64,000 bases of DNA from Paenibacillus illinoisensis NBRC 15959 (GCF_004000925.1 NZ_BIME01000004.1:62001-126000), one strand, 5' to 3'. Shown: positions 46,866 through 56,160, counted from the first letter of the stretch. Translations and numbers: made by a program. The notes: generated by a model from the letters alone, not told the origin.

Positions 46866-48050
46866 ATGACATTGGCAGCACACAGCCGGAAAACAGGTGC
46901 ACCCCAAGCGGTGTACCTTCACATTCCCTTTTGCACAAATAAATGCTTCTATTGTGATTTTAACTCCTATGTACTGAAGGACCAGCCTGTAATGCAGTAC
47001 CTTGAGGCATTGGAGCGAGAGATGGAACATACCGTCAAAGCCAATCCGCCAGGAGAGATCAAAACCATTTTTGTTGGCGGTGGCACACCAACGGCTCTGA
47101 AGCCGGACGAAATGGCCGTGTTCCTGCGGTCGGTTAAAACATATTTCCCGAATTGGGCGGACGATATTGAATTTTCGATGGAAGCTAACCCGGGGACGAC
47201 AGATGCAGAGAAGCTTGCCGTGATGAAAGAAGGCGGAGTGAACCGCGTCAGCTTCGGCGTACAGGCTTTTCAAAATGACCTGCTGACAGGCATTGGACGG
47301 ATTCATAATACGGACGATGTATACCGCAGTCTGGAGAATGCCCGCAAGGCAGGATTGACTAATCTGTCCATCGACCTGATGTTTGGCTTGCCTAATCAAA
47401 CCGTGGAAATGCTGAATGAGAGTATTGATAAGGCGCTTGAACTGGGTTTGCCTCACTATTCCATTTACAGCTTGAAAGTGGAAGAGAATACGCTGTTCCA
47501 TACGTTGTATCAAAAAAATCAACTGCCGCTCCCTCATGAGGATGATGAGCTGCAGATGTATCTTCTATTAATGAAGCGAATGAAAGAAGCGGGATATGGC
47601 CAATACGAGATCAGTAACTTTGCCAAACCCGGATTTGAGAGCAGACACAACATTACGTACTGGCGTAATGAGGACTATTATGGTCTTGGAGCTGGAGCGC
47701 ATGGATACGTGGGCCGTGAGCGTCATATGAATATTAAAGGTATAAATCCTTATGTCGAAGCTTCCCGCGCAGGACTGCCTCGCCTGGACCATTTTGAGAT
47801 CAGCCGTGCGGAAGCCATGGAAGATTATCTAATGGTTGGTCTTCGAATGCTGGAGGGTGCATCTGCTTCGCGGTTCAGTGAACAGTTTGGAGAATCCATG
47901 GAAGACGTGTTTGCTAAGCCGCTTGGCAAAATGCTGAATGCAGGACTGCTTGAACGGACGTCAGACGGCTTCCGGCTCAGTGAACAGGGGATTCTGTTCG
48001 GGAATGACGTTTTTGCCGAGTTTATCGGGTCGATATCGCTGAATTCGTAG
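46866..48050 (+). CDS. hemW: HemW, radical SAM haem chaperone
   Basis: Radical SAM protein of the HemN family, 394 residues. The cluster motif is HIPFCTNKCFYCDF near 20-33 (C-x3-C-x2-C, with the second Cys-x2-Cys-Asp-Phe typical). FVGGGTPTAL near 73 and NPGTTD follow. HemW proteins bind and deliver haem and are not true coproporphyrinogen dehydrogenases. AGAGGGGGAC precedes the ATG at 46866; the frame open to 46830 overlaps the lepA terminator. The lepA-hemW-hrcA order is conserved in Bacilli. Confidence 0.93.
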   Translation: MTLAAHSRKTGAPQAVYLHIPFCTNKCFYCDFNSYVLKDQPVMQYLEALEREMEHTVKANPPGEIKTIFVGGGTPTALKPDEMAVFLRSVKTYFPNWADDIEFSMEANPGTTDAEKLAVMKEGGVNRVSFGVQAFQNDLLTGIGRIHNTDDVYRSLENARKAGLTNLSIDLMFGLPNQTVEMLNESIDKALELGLPHYSIYSLKVEENTLFHTLYQKNQLPLPHEDDELQMYLLLMKRMKEAGYGQYEISNFAKPGFESRHNITYWRNEDYYGLGAGAHGYVGRERHMNIKGINPYVEASRAGLPRLDHFEISRAEAMEDYLMVGLRMLEGASASRFSEQFGESMEDVFAKPLGKMLNAGLLERTSDGFRLSEQGILFGNDVFAEFIGSISLNS

Positions 48051-48167
48051 CTTGAAATTCCATACACTCTGTTGTATATTTATTCATATTGATTTTACAG
48101 AGCGTGTTATGGATAACAACTACGAAGTCAGCTTTCCTCTGGAAAGCTTGTATAGGAGGAGAGCGGG

Positions 48168-48638
48168 ATGTCGGCGATATGCAGAAAAGCCGTGCCGGAA
48201 GATGTTGAACCATTGTTTGAAATGATTAAGGGATATGCTGAACGTGGGATCATGCTTCCGCGATCAAGGGAAGTACTGCATCGGCAGCTGGAACACTTTG
48301 TTGTAGCCGAAGTAAACGGTGAGGTGGTGGGCTGCGGCTCGCTGTGCCGTCTCGGTAATGATCTGGTGGAAGTCAGATCACTTGGCATCTCTGAAGGACA
48401 CAAAGGCATGGGTATTGGTTCCTTGCTGCTGGACCGTTTGGTGGAGGAAGCTGAGAAGCAGCAAATCCCCAAGGTCATGGCCCTGACATATGAAGTCTCC
48501 TTTTTCCTCAAAAATGGGTTTGCCGTGGTGAACAAGGAGATATTCCCGGAAAAAGTGTGGACAGACTGTGTTCATTGCAGCAAGCAGGACTGCTGTGATG
48601 AGATCGCGGTGCTGAAGGAATTGAATGTATCTGCATAA
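48168..48638 (+). CDS. GNAT acetyltransferase, short N-acetylglutamate-synthase type
   Basis: 156-residue GNAT-fold enzyme. The acetyl-CoA loop reads GHKGMGIGSLLLDRLVEEA near 83-101 (R/Q-x2-G-x-G/A-type). The C-terminus WTDCVHCSKQDCCDEIAVLKE is (in two parts) close to the DC..C...CDEIA ending of short ArgA-type enzymes that make N-acetylglutamate for arginine synthesis. No arginine genes are nearby, so the activity is inferred from the ending. TAGGAGGAG precedes the ATG. It separates hemW from hrcA, an insertion relative to B. subtilis. Confidence 0.78.
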   Translation: MSAICRKAVPEDVEPLFEMIKGYAERGIMLPRSREVLHRQLEHFVVAEVNGEVVGCGSLCRLGNDLVEVRSLGISEGHKGMGIGSLLLDRLVEEAEKQQIPKVMALTYEVSFFLKNGFAVVNKEIFPEKVWTDCVHCSKQDCCDEIAVLKELNVSA

Positions 48639-48650
48639 AATATGAAGGAC

Positions 48651-48700
48651 CACATGCTTCGGAAGAATGTAAATTTCGTCTGAGCAGGGTCCTTTTCTTT
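48651..48700 (+). terminator. Terminator of the GNAT gene
   Basis: AAGGACC pairs with GGGTCCTT at the ends of a longer imperfect hairpin, followed by TTCTTTT. Confidence 0.7.
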
Positions 48701-48759
48701 TATAGCAATAAGTGACTGACACTGTTATGACTGGCTAGGAATAGTCTATACTATAAATA

Positions 48760-48775
48760 GATGAGTGCACTCATC
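48760..48775. repeat. Perfect 16-bp palindrome upstream of CIRCE
   Basis: GATGAGTGCACTCATC. Its centre GAGTG-CACTC holds the inner bases of both CIRCE half-sites in opposite order. It lies 49 bp before CIRCE and just upstream of the -35 box. Confidence 0.8.
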
Positions 48776-48783
48776 AAACTGAC

Positions 48784-48813
48784 TTGACAATCTTCACGTC
48801 AGTTTGGTATTTT
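48784..48813 (+). promoter_or_regulatory. SigA-type promoter of hrcA-grpE-dnaK-dnaJ
   Basis: TTGACA (48784-48789) and TATTTT (48808-48813) are separated by 18 bp. The expected start near 48820 places CIRCE in the first transcribed bases. AAACTGAC/GTCAGTTT arms flank the -35. Confidence 0.7.
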
Positions 48814-48824
48814 TGTATTACCGC

Positions 48825-48851
48825 TTAGCACTCATCTAACCGGAGTGCTAA
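48825..48851. promoter_or_regulatory. CIRCE operator
   Basis: TTAGCACTC-N9-GAGTGCTAA, a perfect match to the HrcA binding site. It controls the heat-shock operon that follows. Confidence 0.98.
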
Positions 48852-48891
48852 CGACATGGGACGGTACAGTCAGAAGGAGGGAATACTCACC

Positions 48892-49923
48892 ATGTTAACA
48901 GAGCGTCAACGTATGATTCTGAACGCTATAGTGGATGACTATATCCGTTCAGCTGAGCCCGTAGGGTCCCGAAGCATTTCCAAAAGGGGAGATGTTGGAT
49001 ACAGTCCGGCTACGATCCGTAATGAAATGGCGGATCTCGAAGATATGGGTTTTCTGGAACAGCCGCATACCTCGGCAGGCCGTATCCCTTCGCATAAAGG
49101 CTATCGATATTATGTCGATCATTTGGTTCCATGGAATCAGGTGGAGCCGCAAGAGCTGGATGATCTAAAATCATTCTTTGCCGAAAAACTGAATGTCATG
49201 GAGCAAGTGATTCAGCATGCATCAGTCATCTTGTCGCACATGACCAATTATACTTCAATCCTGCTTGGACCCGAAGTGTTTCACACATCGCTGCGCCATT
49301 TTCAACTGCTTCCGCTAAATGAAAATACGGCCGTGGCTATTATTGTGACTAACACGGGTCAAGTGGAGAATAAGACTGTTCAAATTCCTCCGGAGATCTC
49401 GGTAGCCGAGATGGAGAAAGTGGTTAACTTGCTTAACGCCAAACTGGTTGGAGTGCCAATCTACAAGCTGAAATCCCGCCTCTACACCGAGCTGGGGCAA
49501 GAGATGGAACGGCATATTTCACGCTACGAGGAAGTTATGCAGGTGCTAAACAGTGCTTTTGACAACGAACATGATAACCGTCTTTTCCTTAGTGGTGCAA
49601 CGAATATGTTAACCCAACCGGAATTCAAAGATGTCGAAAAGGTAAAAGATATTCTTGACCTGCTGGATGAGACACCAACACTCATGAAATTAATGATGCC
49701 TGTACCGGGTGGACCAGGTATTCAGGTGCGTATCGGCACCGAGAATGATCATGAAGCCTTCGCCAACTGCAGTTTGATTACTGCATCCTATTCATTGGAT
49801 GGAGAAGCTCTGGGATCAATCGGGATACTGGGACCCACACGGATGGATTATGCACGTGTCATTCATATTTTAAATACATTATCTCGTGATTTAACGGCTA
49901 TGCTAACGCATCGCTTCAAATAG
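48892..49923 (+). CDS. hrcA: Heat-inducible transcription repressor HrcA
   Basis: Represses the dnaK operon by binding CIRCE; 343 residues, the same as in B. subtilis. The N-terminal winged helix starts LTERQRMILNAIVDDYIRS, followed by EPVGSRSISKRG and YSPATIRNEMADLE. The GAF-like middle and C-terminus end in DLTAMLTHRFK. AAGGAGGG precedes the ATG at 48892. Its activity should depend on GroEL, which is not in this window. Confidence 0.98.
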   Translation: MLTERQRMILNAIVDDYIRSAEPVGSRSISKRGDVGYSPATIRNEMADLEDMGFLEQPHTSAGRIPSHKGYRYYVDHLVPWNQVEPQELDDLKSFFAEKLNVMEQVIQHASVILSHMTNYTSILLGPEVFHTSLRHFQLLPLNENTAVAIIVTNTGQVENKTVQIPPEISVAEMEKVVNLLNAKLVGVPIYKLKSRLYTELGQEMERHISRYEEVMQVLNSAFDNEHDNRLFLSGATNMLTQPEFKDVEKVKDILDLLDETPTLMKLMMPVPGGPGIQVRIGTENDHEAFANCSLITASYSLDGEALGSIGILGPTRMDYARVIHILNTLSRDLTAMLTHRFK

Positions 49924-49989
49924 GAACTATGCCGCAAGCCATAAGGATACGGGATTGAACGAATTCATTAGTATAAGGAGGTGAACATC

Positions 49990-50568
49990 TTGAAAGAGGA
50001 GCAATCATTCGCAGCAGAAGAACAGGAACAGCAGGAAACGACAGCGGCCGAGAGCCAGGAACCTGTTAACGAAGCAGGAGCTGCAGAAGCGCAGGCTGAG
50101 GAGATGGCAGATCAGGGGCAAGATGAGCTCGGACGTTTGAAGGCAGAGGTTGAGGAAACACAGCAGCGCTTTGTCCGTGCTCAAGCTGATTTTGATAACT
50201 TCCGTCGCCGTACTCAAAAGGAAAAAGAGGAACTGGCGAAGTATGCTTCAATGAAGTTGGTCACCGAACTGGTGCCGGTTATTGACAACTTCGAACGTGC
50301 CATGGCTACTGTGCCGGAAGGTACGGAGTCCGAATCTTTCTCCAAAGGCATCCAAATGATCTTCCGCCAGCTGGAAACGGTGCTGAACAATGAAGGTCTG
50401 ACTGCAATGGACACGGTTGGACAGCCGTTTAATCCTGAATTCCACCAAGCCATTATGCAAGTGGAGAGCGACGAGTATGAAGAAGGTACCGTTGTGGAGG
50501 AAGTCCAAAAAGGCTATATGCTGAAGGATAAAGTACTTCGTCCAGCCATGGTTAAAGTCAGCTCATAA
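49990..50568 (+). CDS. grpE: Nucleotide exchange factor GrpE
   Basis: Releases ADP from DnaK; 192 residues from TTG at 49990. The N-terminal 55 residues are Glu/Gln/Ala-rich and likely disordered. The long coiled coil (about 58-110; LKAEVEETQQRFVRAQADFDNFRRR in parts) and beta domain (NPEFHQAIMQVESDEYEEGTV in parts) follow. AAGGAGGTG ends eight bases before the TTG; the GTG at 49981 lies inside that ribosome site and is excluded. Confidence 0.97.
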   Translation: MKEEQSFAAEEQEQQETTAAESQEPVNEAGAAEAQAEEMADQGQDELGRLKAEVEETQQRFVRAQADFDNFRRRTQKEKEELAKYASMKLVTELVPVIDNFERAMATVPEGTESESFSKGIQMIFRQLETVLNNEGLTAMDTVGQPFNPEFHQAIMQVESDEYEEGTVVEEVQKGYMLKDKVLRPAMVKVSS

Positions 50569-50721
50569 TTTTGGTTACAGAATAATGGGTCTTGCTCCAT
50601 GGGGATGTAAGCTGTGACGAGGTTTAATATAAAGGTATACACACATAGAGCACGATAAGGAAGAACTGCAAATAAGGATCAGGCTGATCCATTTTAAATA
50701 GTTGAGGGAGGAAATTTTCCG

Positions 50722-52560
50722 ATGAGCAAAGTAATCGGTATTGACTTAGGAACAACCAACTCTTGCGTAGCGGTAATGGAGGGCGGCGAGGCAGTCGTTA
50801 TCCCTAACCCGGAAGGCGCACGTACAACCCCATCCGTAGTGGGTTTCAAAAAAGATGGAGAGCGCGTTGTTGGTGAAACAGCTAAACGCCAAGCGATCAC
50901 GAATCCGGATCGTACGATCATCTCGATCAAACGCCACATGGGTACTTCCCACAAAGAAACAATCGATAGCAAAGACTATTCTCCACAAGAGATCTCTGCC
51001 ATCATCCTGCAAAAATTGAAATCCGATGCTGAAGCTTACCTTGGCCAAACGGTAACACAAGCGGTTATCACGGTACCGGCTTACTTCAATGACAGCCAAC
51101 GTCAAGCAACCAAAGATGCAGGTAAAATCGCAGGTTTGGAAGTTCTGCGTATCGTCAACGAGCCAACTGCAGCAGCTTTGGCATACGGTATGGAGAAATC
51201 CGAAGACCAAACGATTCTCGTATATGACTTGGGTGGCGGTACATTCGACGTATCCATCCTTGAACTGGGTGACGGCTTCTTCGAAGTTAAAGCGACTAGT
51301 GGTGACAACCAACTGGGTGGCGATGACTTTGACCAAGTCATCATCGATTATCTCGTAAGTGAATTCAAAAAAGATCAAGGTATTGACCTTAGCAAAGATA
51401 AAGCAGCGGTTCAACGTTTGAAAGATGCAGCCGAAAAAGCGAAAAAAGAGCTTTCCGGTGTATTGACTACAACAATTTCCCTGCCGTTCATCACTGTAGC
51501 TGACGGCGTTCCTCAGCACTTGGAGTTGAACCTGAGCCGTGCGAAATTTGAAGAAATCTCTGCTGGTCTGGTTGAGCGTACGCTTGAACCAACTCGCCGT
51601 GCACTGAGCGATGCTGGCATGACTGCTAATGATATCGACAAAATCGTTCTGGTTGGTGGTTCCACGCGTATTCCTGCAGTACAGGAAGCGATCAAGAAAC
51701 TGACTGGTAAAGAGCCTCACAAAGGCGTTAACCCGGATGAAGTTGTAGCTTTGGGTGCAGCTGTACAAGCGGGCGTACTGACAGGTGACGTAAAAGACGT
51801 CGTATTGCTCGACGTAACTCCACTGTCCCTGGGTATCGAAACTGCAGGTGGCGTATTTACCAAAATGATCGAGCGCAACACAACGATCCCTACATCCAAG
51901 TCCCAAGTGTTCTCCACATATGCAGACAACCAACCAAGCGTTGAGATCCATGTCCTGCAAGGGGAACGCGAAATGGCAGCTGGCAACAAAACGCTCGGAC
52001 GCTTCATGCTGGGAGATATTCCACCAGCTCCACGTGGTGTTCCGCAAATCGAAGTTAGCTTCGATATTGATGCCAACGGTATCGTTAACGTATCTGCAAC
52101 AGACAAAGGTACGAACAAAACGCAAAAAATCACGATTACTTCTTCCAGCGGTCTGAGCGATGCTGAAGTTGAACAAATGATGAAAGATGCTGAGCTGCAC
52201 GCTGAAGAAGATAAAAAACGCAAAGAGCTCGTTGAAGCGAAAAACAGCGCAGATCAACTGATCTACTCTGTGGACAAAACGATCAAAGATCTTGGCGAAA
52301 AAGCAGATGCTGGCGAAGTTGAAAAAGCCAATGCGGCAAAAGAAAAACTGCAAGGCGTGCTGGCTTCCGACAACCTGGAAGATATCAAAGCAGCTACAGA
52401 AGAACTGACAGAGATCGTTCAACAACTGTCCGTTAAACTGTATGAGCAAGCACAGGCACAAGAGCAAGCAGCTCAAGGTGCTGAAGAGCAACAAGGTTCC
52501 GCTAAACGTGACAACGTCGTAGACGCTGATTACGAAGTCGTGGATGAAGATAAAAAATAA
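50722..52560 (+). CDS. dnaK: Chaperone DnaK (Hsp70)
   Basis: ATP-dependent Hsp70 chaperone, 612 residues. The ATPase domain starts [18 protein letters not shown], with [13 protein letters not shown] near 115, [14 protein letters not shown] near 170 and [13 protein letters not shown] near 310. The substrate domain follows the linker [13 protein letters not shown]. It lacks the about 24-residue insertion of Gram-negative DnaK, as usual in Firmicutes. The codon choice is strongly biased, giving a long meaningless antisense frame. Confidence 0.99.
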   Translation: MSKVIGIDLGTTNSCVAVMEGGEAVVIPNPEGARTTPSVVGFKKDGERVVGETAKRQAITNPDRTIISIKRHMGTSHKETIDSKDYSPQEISAIILQKLKSDAEAYLGQTVTQAVITVPAYFNDSQRQATKDAGKIAGLEVLRIVNEPTAAALAYGMEKSEDQTILVYDLGGGTFDVSILELGDGFFEVKATSGDNQLGGDDFDQVIIDYLVSEFKKDQGIDLSKDKAAVQRLKDAAEKAKKELSGVLTTTISLPFITVADGVPQHLELNLSRAKFEEISAGLVERTLEPTRRALSDAGMTANDIDKIVLVGGSTRIPAVQEAIKKLTGKEPHKGVNPDEVVALGAAVQAGVLTGDVKDVVLLDVTPLSLGIETAGGVFTKMIERNTTIPTSKSQVFSTYADNQPSVEIHVLQGEREMAAGNKTLGRFMLGDIPPAPRGVPQIEVSFDIDANGIVNVSATDKGTNKTQKITITSSSGLSDAEVEQMMKDAELHAEEDKKRKELVEAKNSADQLIYSVDKTIKDLGEKADAGEVEKANAAKEKLQGVLASDNLEDIKAATEELTEIVQQLSVKLYEQAQAQEQAAQGAEEQQGSAKRDNVVDADYEVVDEDKK

Positions 52561-52563
52561 AAC

Positions 52564-52587
52564 TAATTCACGGTTTTTCGTGAATTA
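52564..52587 (+). other. Intergenic hairpin between dnaK and dnaJ
   Basis: TAATTCACG and CGTGAATTA form a perfect 9-bp stem around GTTTTT. No T run follows, so it is more likely an mRNA-stabilising or processing hairpin than a terminator. Confidence 0.65.
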
Positions 52588-52695
52588 ATCATCGGTGACG
52601 TTCGGATCGAGGGGAAAGTCATAGCCGGGTCTTCCGTGCTTTGACTTTCCTTTTGTCACGATGTGCGATAAGGTGAATGTTATGGGGGTGGAAGA

Positions 52696-53817
52696 GTGGC
52701 TGAAAAACGAGATTATTATGAGGTACTCGGCGTTGGCAAAAATGCAAGCGACGAGGAAATCAAAAAGGCCTACCGTAAGCTTGCCCGTCAGTATCACCCT
52801 GACGTAAACAAGGCAGCAGATGCGGAAGCCAAGTTTAAGGAAGTAAAAGAAGCTTATGATGTAGTCAGCGACAGCCAGAAGCGGGCTCAGTATGATCAGT
52901 ATGGTCATATCGATCCGAATCAGGGTGGATTCGGCGGTGGCGGTGATTTCGGCGGCGGCGGATTTGGCGACATCTTCGATATGTTCTTTGGCGGTGGCGG
53001 CGGACGACGTGATCCGAATGCTCCGCAGCGGGGAAATGATCTGCAGTACACCATGACCATTGAATTCAAGGAAGCGGTGTTCGGCAAAGAAACCGACATT
53101 ACCATTCCGCGTACCGAAAGCTGTGATACATGTCATGGTTCAGGTGCCAAACCGGGTACAAAGCCGAAGACTTGTTCGGTCTGCCAAGGTAGCGGTCAAC
53201 AGGAAGTCGTGCAAAATACACCGTTTGGCCGCATGGTCAATCGTCGTGCTTGTTCGAACTGTAATGGTTCTGGTCAAATCATTGAAGAAAAATGTACAAC
53301 ATGCAGCGGCAGTGGTAAAGTCCGCAAGCAGCGCAAAATTCACGTTCGCATCCCAGCAGGTGTGGATGACGGCGCTCAACTGCGCATGACTGGTGAAGGT
53401 GAAGGTGGTCTGCGAGGTGGACCAGCAGGAGACCTGTATATCGTCATTCGTGTGAAATCACATGATTTCTTTGAGCGTGAAGGCGATGATATCTACTGTG
53501 AAATTCCGCTTACATTTGCTCAGGCAGCATTGGGTGACGAGATTGAGATTCCAACGTTGACTGAAAAAGTGAAGTTGAAAATTCCAGCGGGTACACAAAC
53601 CGGAACGTATTTCCGTCTTAAAGGCAAAGGGGTTCCACGCTTGCGCGGCATGGGCCAAGGGGATCAACATGTAAAAGTGGTTGTAGTCACACCAAGCAAG
53701 CTGAATGATGAGCAGAAAGATCTGCTTCGTCAAATCGCTGCACTGGATGGAGAGCAAACCCATGAACATGAACAATCCTTCTTTGACCGGGTGAAACGGG
53801 CTTTCCGCGGAGATTGA
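52696..53817 (+). CDS. dnaJ: Chaperone DnaJ (Hsp40)
   Basis: Stimulates DnaK ATPase; 373 residues. The J domain has HPD near 33-35, then a Gly/Phe-rich stretch (about 75-110), four zinc motifs [24 protein letters not shown] and CTTCSGSG between about 140 and 205, and the C-terminal substrate domains. The start is GTG at 52696 with GGGGGTGG upstream. It is the last gene of the CIRCE operon before a terminator. Confidence 0.98.
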   Translation: MAEKRDYYEVLGVGKNASDEEIKKAYRKLARQYHPDVNKAADAEAKFKEVKEAYDVVSDSQKRAQYDQYGHIDPNQGGFGGGGDFGGGGFGDIFDMFFGGGGGRRDPNAPQRGNDLQYTMTIEFKEAVFGKETDITIPRTESCDTCHGSGAKPGTKPKTCSVCQGSGQQEVVQNTPFGRMVNRRACSNCNGSGQIIEEKCTTCSGSGKVRKQRKIHVRIPAGVDDGAQLRMTGEGEGGLRGGPAGDLYIVIRVKSHDFFEREGDDIYCEIPLTFAQAALGDEIEIPTLTEKVKLKIPAGTQTGTYFRLKGKGVPRLRGMGQGDQHVKVVVVTPSKLNDEQKDLLRQIAALDGEQTHEHEQSFFDRVKRAFRGD

Positions 53818-53838
53818 GAATCGACATATAACATATGT

Positions 53839-53878
53839 TAGGACACTACAGCGATTAATGCCGTGGTGTCCTTTTTTC
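53839..53878 (+). terminator. Terminator of the hrcA-dnaJ operon
   Basis: AGGACAC pairs with GTGTCCT around a long loop, followed by TTTTT. Confidence 0.85.
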
Positions 53879-54051
53879 ATTACATAAGATTCAAGCTTGA
53901 GTGCTGCTCCATCATTACATGACATTAGCTACCCATATAGGTGTCCCACATGGGAGATTTCTGCATAATATGAGCAATACTGCGGAAAGATAGCAAGGCG
54001 AGAACGATCATGCATAACTGTATGCGCAATATTGGGAAGTAGGTGAACCGA

Positions 54052-54420
54052 ATGACCGAAAAAAACATTTTGGCCTATTTTCATAGTCCGGAGCAGGCCG
54101 AGGGGGCAGCCAAAAAGTTGGAAGCCTTGCGTGTGGAAGACCTGTCCATTAATCGTTTCAGCCGTTACGCAGGTATTGGACCCAGTGGCGCTTCCTATAC
54201 TCCAGGAGTTTCCGGCAGCTTCTCATCATGGGTACCTGGTGCGCTTGGTACGAATGCAACAGCGGGAATCATGGCCGCAGCAGATCCCTCTGCAAGTGGC
54301 ATGAGTGATGGTGGACAAGAAGGTCCTACCGGCAGAGATGTATTGTTAACAGTTGTGGTTGACGAAGAGGTTCATCACCGAGCGTTATCCATTATTGAAC
54401 AAGCTGGTGGAATGATCTAG
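54052..54420 (+). CDS. Hypothetical protein, paralog A of the dnaJ-prmA trio
   Basis: 122 residues without a family that I can name. A short alpha/beta N-terminus (ILAYFHSPEQAEGAAKKLEAL, in parts, near 4-25) is joined by a Gly/Ser/Ala-rich middle (about 40-88) to a C-terminal element (GRDVLLTVVVDEE near 92-104, ending EQAGGMI). The ends match the protein at 54637-55029, so the two are diverged paralogs; the ferredoxin-like pattern recalls YflT/GsiB-type 'heat-induced' proteins, but that is weak. AGTAGGTGA precedes the ATG at 54052. Confidence 0.75.
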   Translation: MTEKNILAYFHSPEQAEGAAKKLEALRVEDLSINRFSRYAGIGPSGASYTPGVSGSFSSWVPGALGTNATAGIMAAADPSASGMSDGGQEGPTGRDVLLTVVVDEEVHHRALSIIEQAGGMI

Positions 54421-54464
54421 AAATAAGCGGACTAACTTACTTATTTTGAGGGAGGATTATAACG

Positions 54465-54644
54465 ATGGCTGAACACGAACGCCCAGGCAAGATTTTGACA
54501 AAAACGGAAAAGATGAAACGGATGCAATCCGCTAAAAACGAAGATGTGGAATTCAGTGCTGAGGTCGCGGACCATGATGACGTAGAGGCACTCCGGCGCA
54601 GTGAAGCGGCTGATCGTCGTCAGGGACGGGAGCTTCATGAATGA
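54465..54644 (+). CDS. 59-residue hydrophilic protein, YfhD-like
   Basis: Small charged protein starting MAEHERPGKILTKTEK, with DVEFSAEVADHDDVEALRRS near 32-51 and AADRRQGRELHE at the end. The DVEFS-xEx-AD-xxDxEA-xxR-xxAAD-xRQ pattern recalls the YfhD family of small Bacillus proteins of unknown role. GGGAGGA lies eight bases before the ATG. Its stop overlaps the start of the next gene by 8 bp. A weak AAATAAG/CTTATTT hairpin lies before it. Confidence 0.7.
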   Translation: MAEHERPGKILTKTEKMKRMQSAKNEDVEFSAEVADHDDVEALRRSEAADRRQGRELHE

Positions 54645-55029
54645 AGAACGCTCGGCTGTAACCATCGAGGCGGTATTCACCAGCTGGTCTGAAGCCGAAT
54701 CTGCACGAAGGGCTCTGGCATTGCTGCATCCGAATCAGTTGAGCATCGAGAGCCTTGCGAGCGAGTCGCTTGCAAGAGACACAGAACCGCAGGAGCATAT
54801 GGATGAAGCACCTACAGCTATAACAGGGGGATTCAGTGGCGAACTGAATGTGCTTGCACTCATCAGTGATGAACCTGAGATGTTGTCCAATGGCGAGGTC
54901 ACGGATATGAAAGAACAACGTGCATCCGCTCCTTCTGGGCAAGAGATCCTACTGACCGTTTCATTACCAAGCGACTATCTCCCTCAGGCGGCAGAGATGA
55001 TTACCCAGAATGGTGGGCGTTTTTGCTGA
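54637..55029 (+). CDS. Hypothetical protein, paralog B of the dnaJ-prmA trio
   Basis: 130 residues, related to the protein at 54052-54420. Its N-terminus (IEAVFTSWSEAESARRAL near 11-28, then QLSIESLA) matches ILAYFHSPEQAEGAAKKL and DLSINRFS of that paralog. Its C-terminus GQEILLTVSLPSD ... ITQNGGRF matches GRDVLLTVVVDEE ... IEQAGGMI. The middle differs and is acidic. CGGGAG precedes the ATG at 54637, inside the end of the YfhD-like gene. No function is known to me. Confidence 0.72.
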   Translation: MNEERSAVTIEAVFTSWSEAESARRALALLHPNQLSIESLASESLARDTEPQEHMDEAPTAITGGFSGELNVLALISDEPEMLSNGEVTDMKEQRASAPSGQEILLTVSLPSDYLPQAAEMITQNGGRFC

Positions 55030-55058
55030 AGGTTCTCCCTTTTTTTAGCATAATTTGA

Positions 55059-55102
55059 AACAGGATATCCGAGCAGTTAGCTGCGGGTGTCCTGTTTTTT
55101 TG
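55059..55102 (+). terminator. Terminator after the trio
   Basis: AACAGGA pairs with TCCTGTT, with an inner GCAG/CTGC stem, followed by TTTTTT. Confidence 0.85.
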
Positions 55103-55191
55103 CTTTAAATCTCAGGAACGGTTTTGTGCTCCTGCTCCCTTGTGTAGTACAATGATTGGGATGTTTGAAAAATGAGGAGGAAAAATCAAGT

Positions 55192-56157
55192 ATGTTATGG
55201 CATGAACTAACAATACATACCACAGAAGAAGCTGTGGAAATGATCTCGAATTTTTTGCATGAAGCAGGTGCTGGAGGGGTCTCGATCGAAGAATCTGGCA
55301 CACTAAATAAAGAACGTGATACGTCATATGGCCAGTGGTATGAGCTGCCTTTGAATGATATTCCGGAAGGTCTAGCTGTGATTAAAGGGTATTTCTCGGA
55401 AGGTACGGACATGGAAGCCCTTAAAGCCGAGGTTAACCCGAGAATTGAGCAGCTCTCCGAATTTGATATTGATGCGGGTGAGATCCGGTATGAGGTTCGT
55501 ACGGTAGATGAAGATGACTGGGCTAACGCATGGAAACAGTACTTCAAGCCGGTCCGCGTATCCGATCGTTTGACGATCAAACCGACATGGGAAGACTACA
55601 CACCAGAAAGTCCGGAAGAGAAGATCATCGAGCTGGATCCGGGTATGGCTTTTGGTACAGGTACACATCCGACAACATCCCTATGCTTGCGGACGCTGGA
55701 AACGGTGATCCAGGGCGGCGAGGAAGTCATTGATGTGGGTACAGGCTCAGGTATTTTGGCGATCGGTGCCATTCAGCTGGGTGCAAAGCATGTTCTGGCA
55801 CTGGATCTTGATCCGGTTGCAGTTTCGAGTGCGAAGGAGAACGTGCATCTGAACGGCCTGGAGGAGCAAGTTACGGTTAAAGAGAGTGATCTCCTATCTG
55901 TTCTTGGAAGCCAAGATCCTGCATTAGGTGTTCAGCTGCCTGTGAAAGTGATCGTAGCCAATATTTTGGCCGAGATTATTATGCTGTTTATTGATGATGT
56001 ATACAATGCACTGGAACCAGGCGGTGTCTATATTGCTTCAGGGATCTGGAAAAACAAAGAGCAGGTCGTGCATGATGCACTCGTTGCTTCCGGTTTTGAA
56101 ATTAGTGCGGTCCACCGTGATGAGGACTGGCTGGCTTATGTTGCCAGAAAGAGGTAA
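55192..56157 (+). CDS. prmA: Ribosomal protein L11 methyltransferase
   Basis: Trimethylates L11; 321 residues. The N-terminal L11-recognition domain begins MLWHELTIHTTEEAVEMI. The catalytic domain has PGMAFGTGTHPTT near 152, motif I DVGTGSGILAIGA near 180, DLDPVAVSSA near 201 and NILAEIIM near 254. GAGGAGG precedes the ATG at 55192. It follows dnaJ in B. subtilis too, though there without the trio. The next gene starts 3 bp later. Confidence 0.97.
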   Translation: MLWHELTIHTTEEAVEMISNFLHEAGAGGVSIEESGTLNKERDTSYGQWYELPLNDIPEGLAVIKGYFSEGTDMEALKAEVNPRIEQLSEFDIDAGEIRYEVRTVDEDDWANAWKQYFKPVRVSDRLTIKPTWEDYTPESPEEKIIELDPGMAFGTGTHPTTSLCLRTLETVIQGGEEVIDVGTGSGILAIGAIQLGAKHVLALDLDPVAVSSAKENVHLNGLEEQVTVKESDLLSVLGSQDPALGVQLPVKVIVANILAEIIMLFIDDVYNALEPGGVYIASGIWKNKEQVVHDALVASGFEISAVHRDEDWLAYVARKR

Positions 56158-56160
56158 CGA

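Noticed and set aside
50746-52494. 582-residue frame antisense to dnaK
   Set aside because: Long antisense frames are a known by-product of the biased codons of dnaK; no ribosome site, and the translation is not protein-like (rich in Cys, Phe and Arg).
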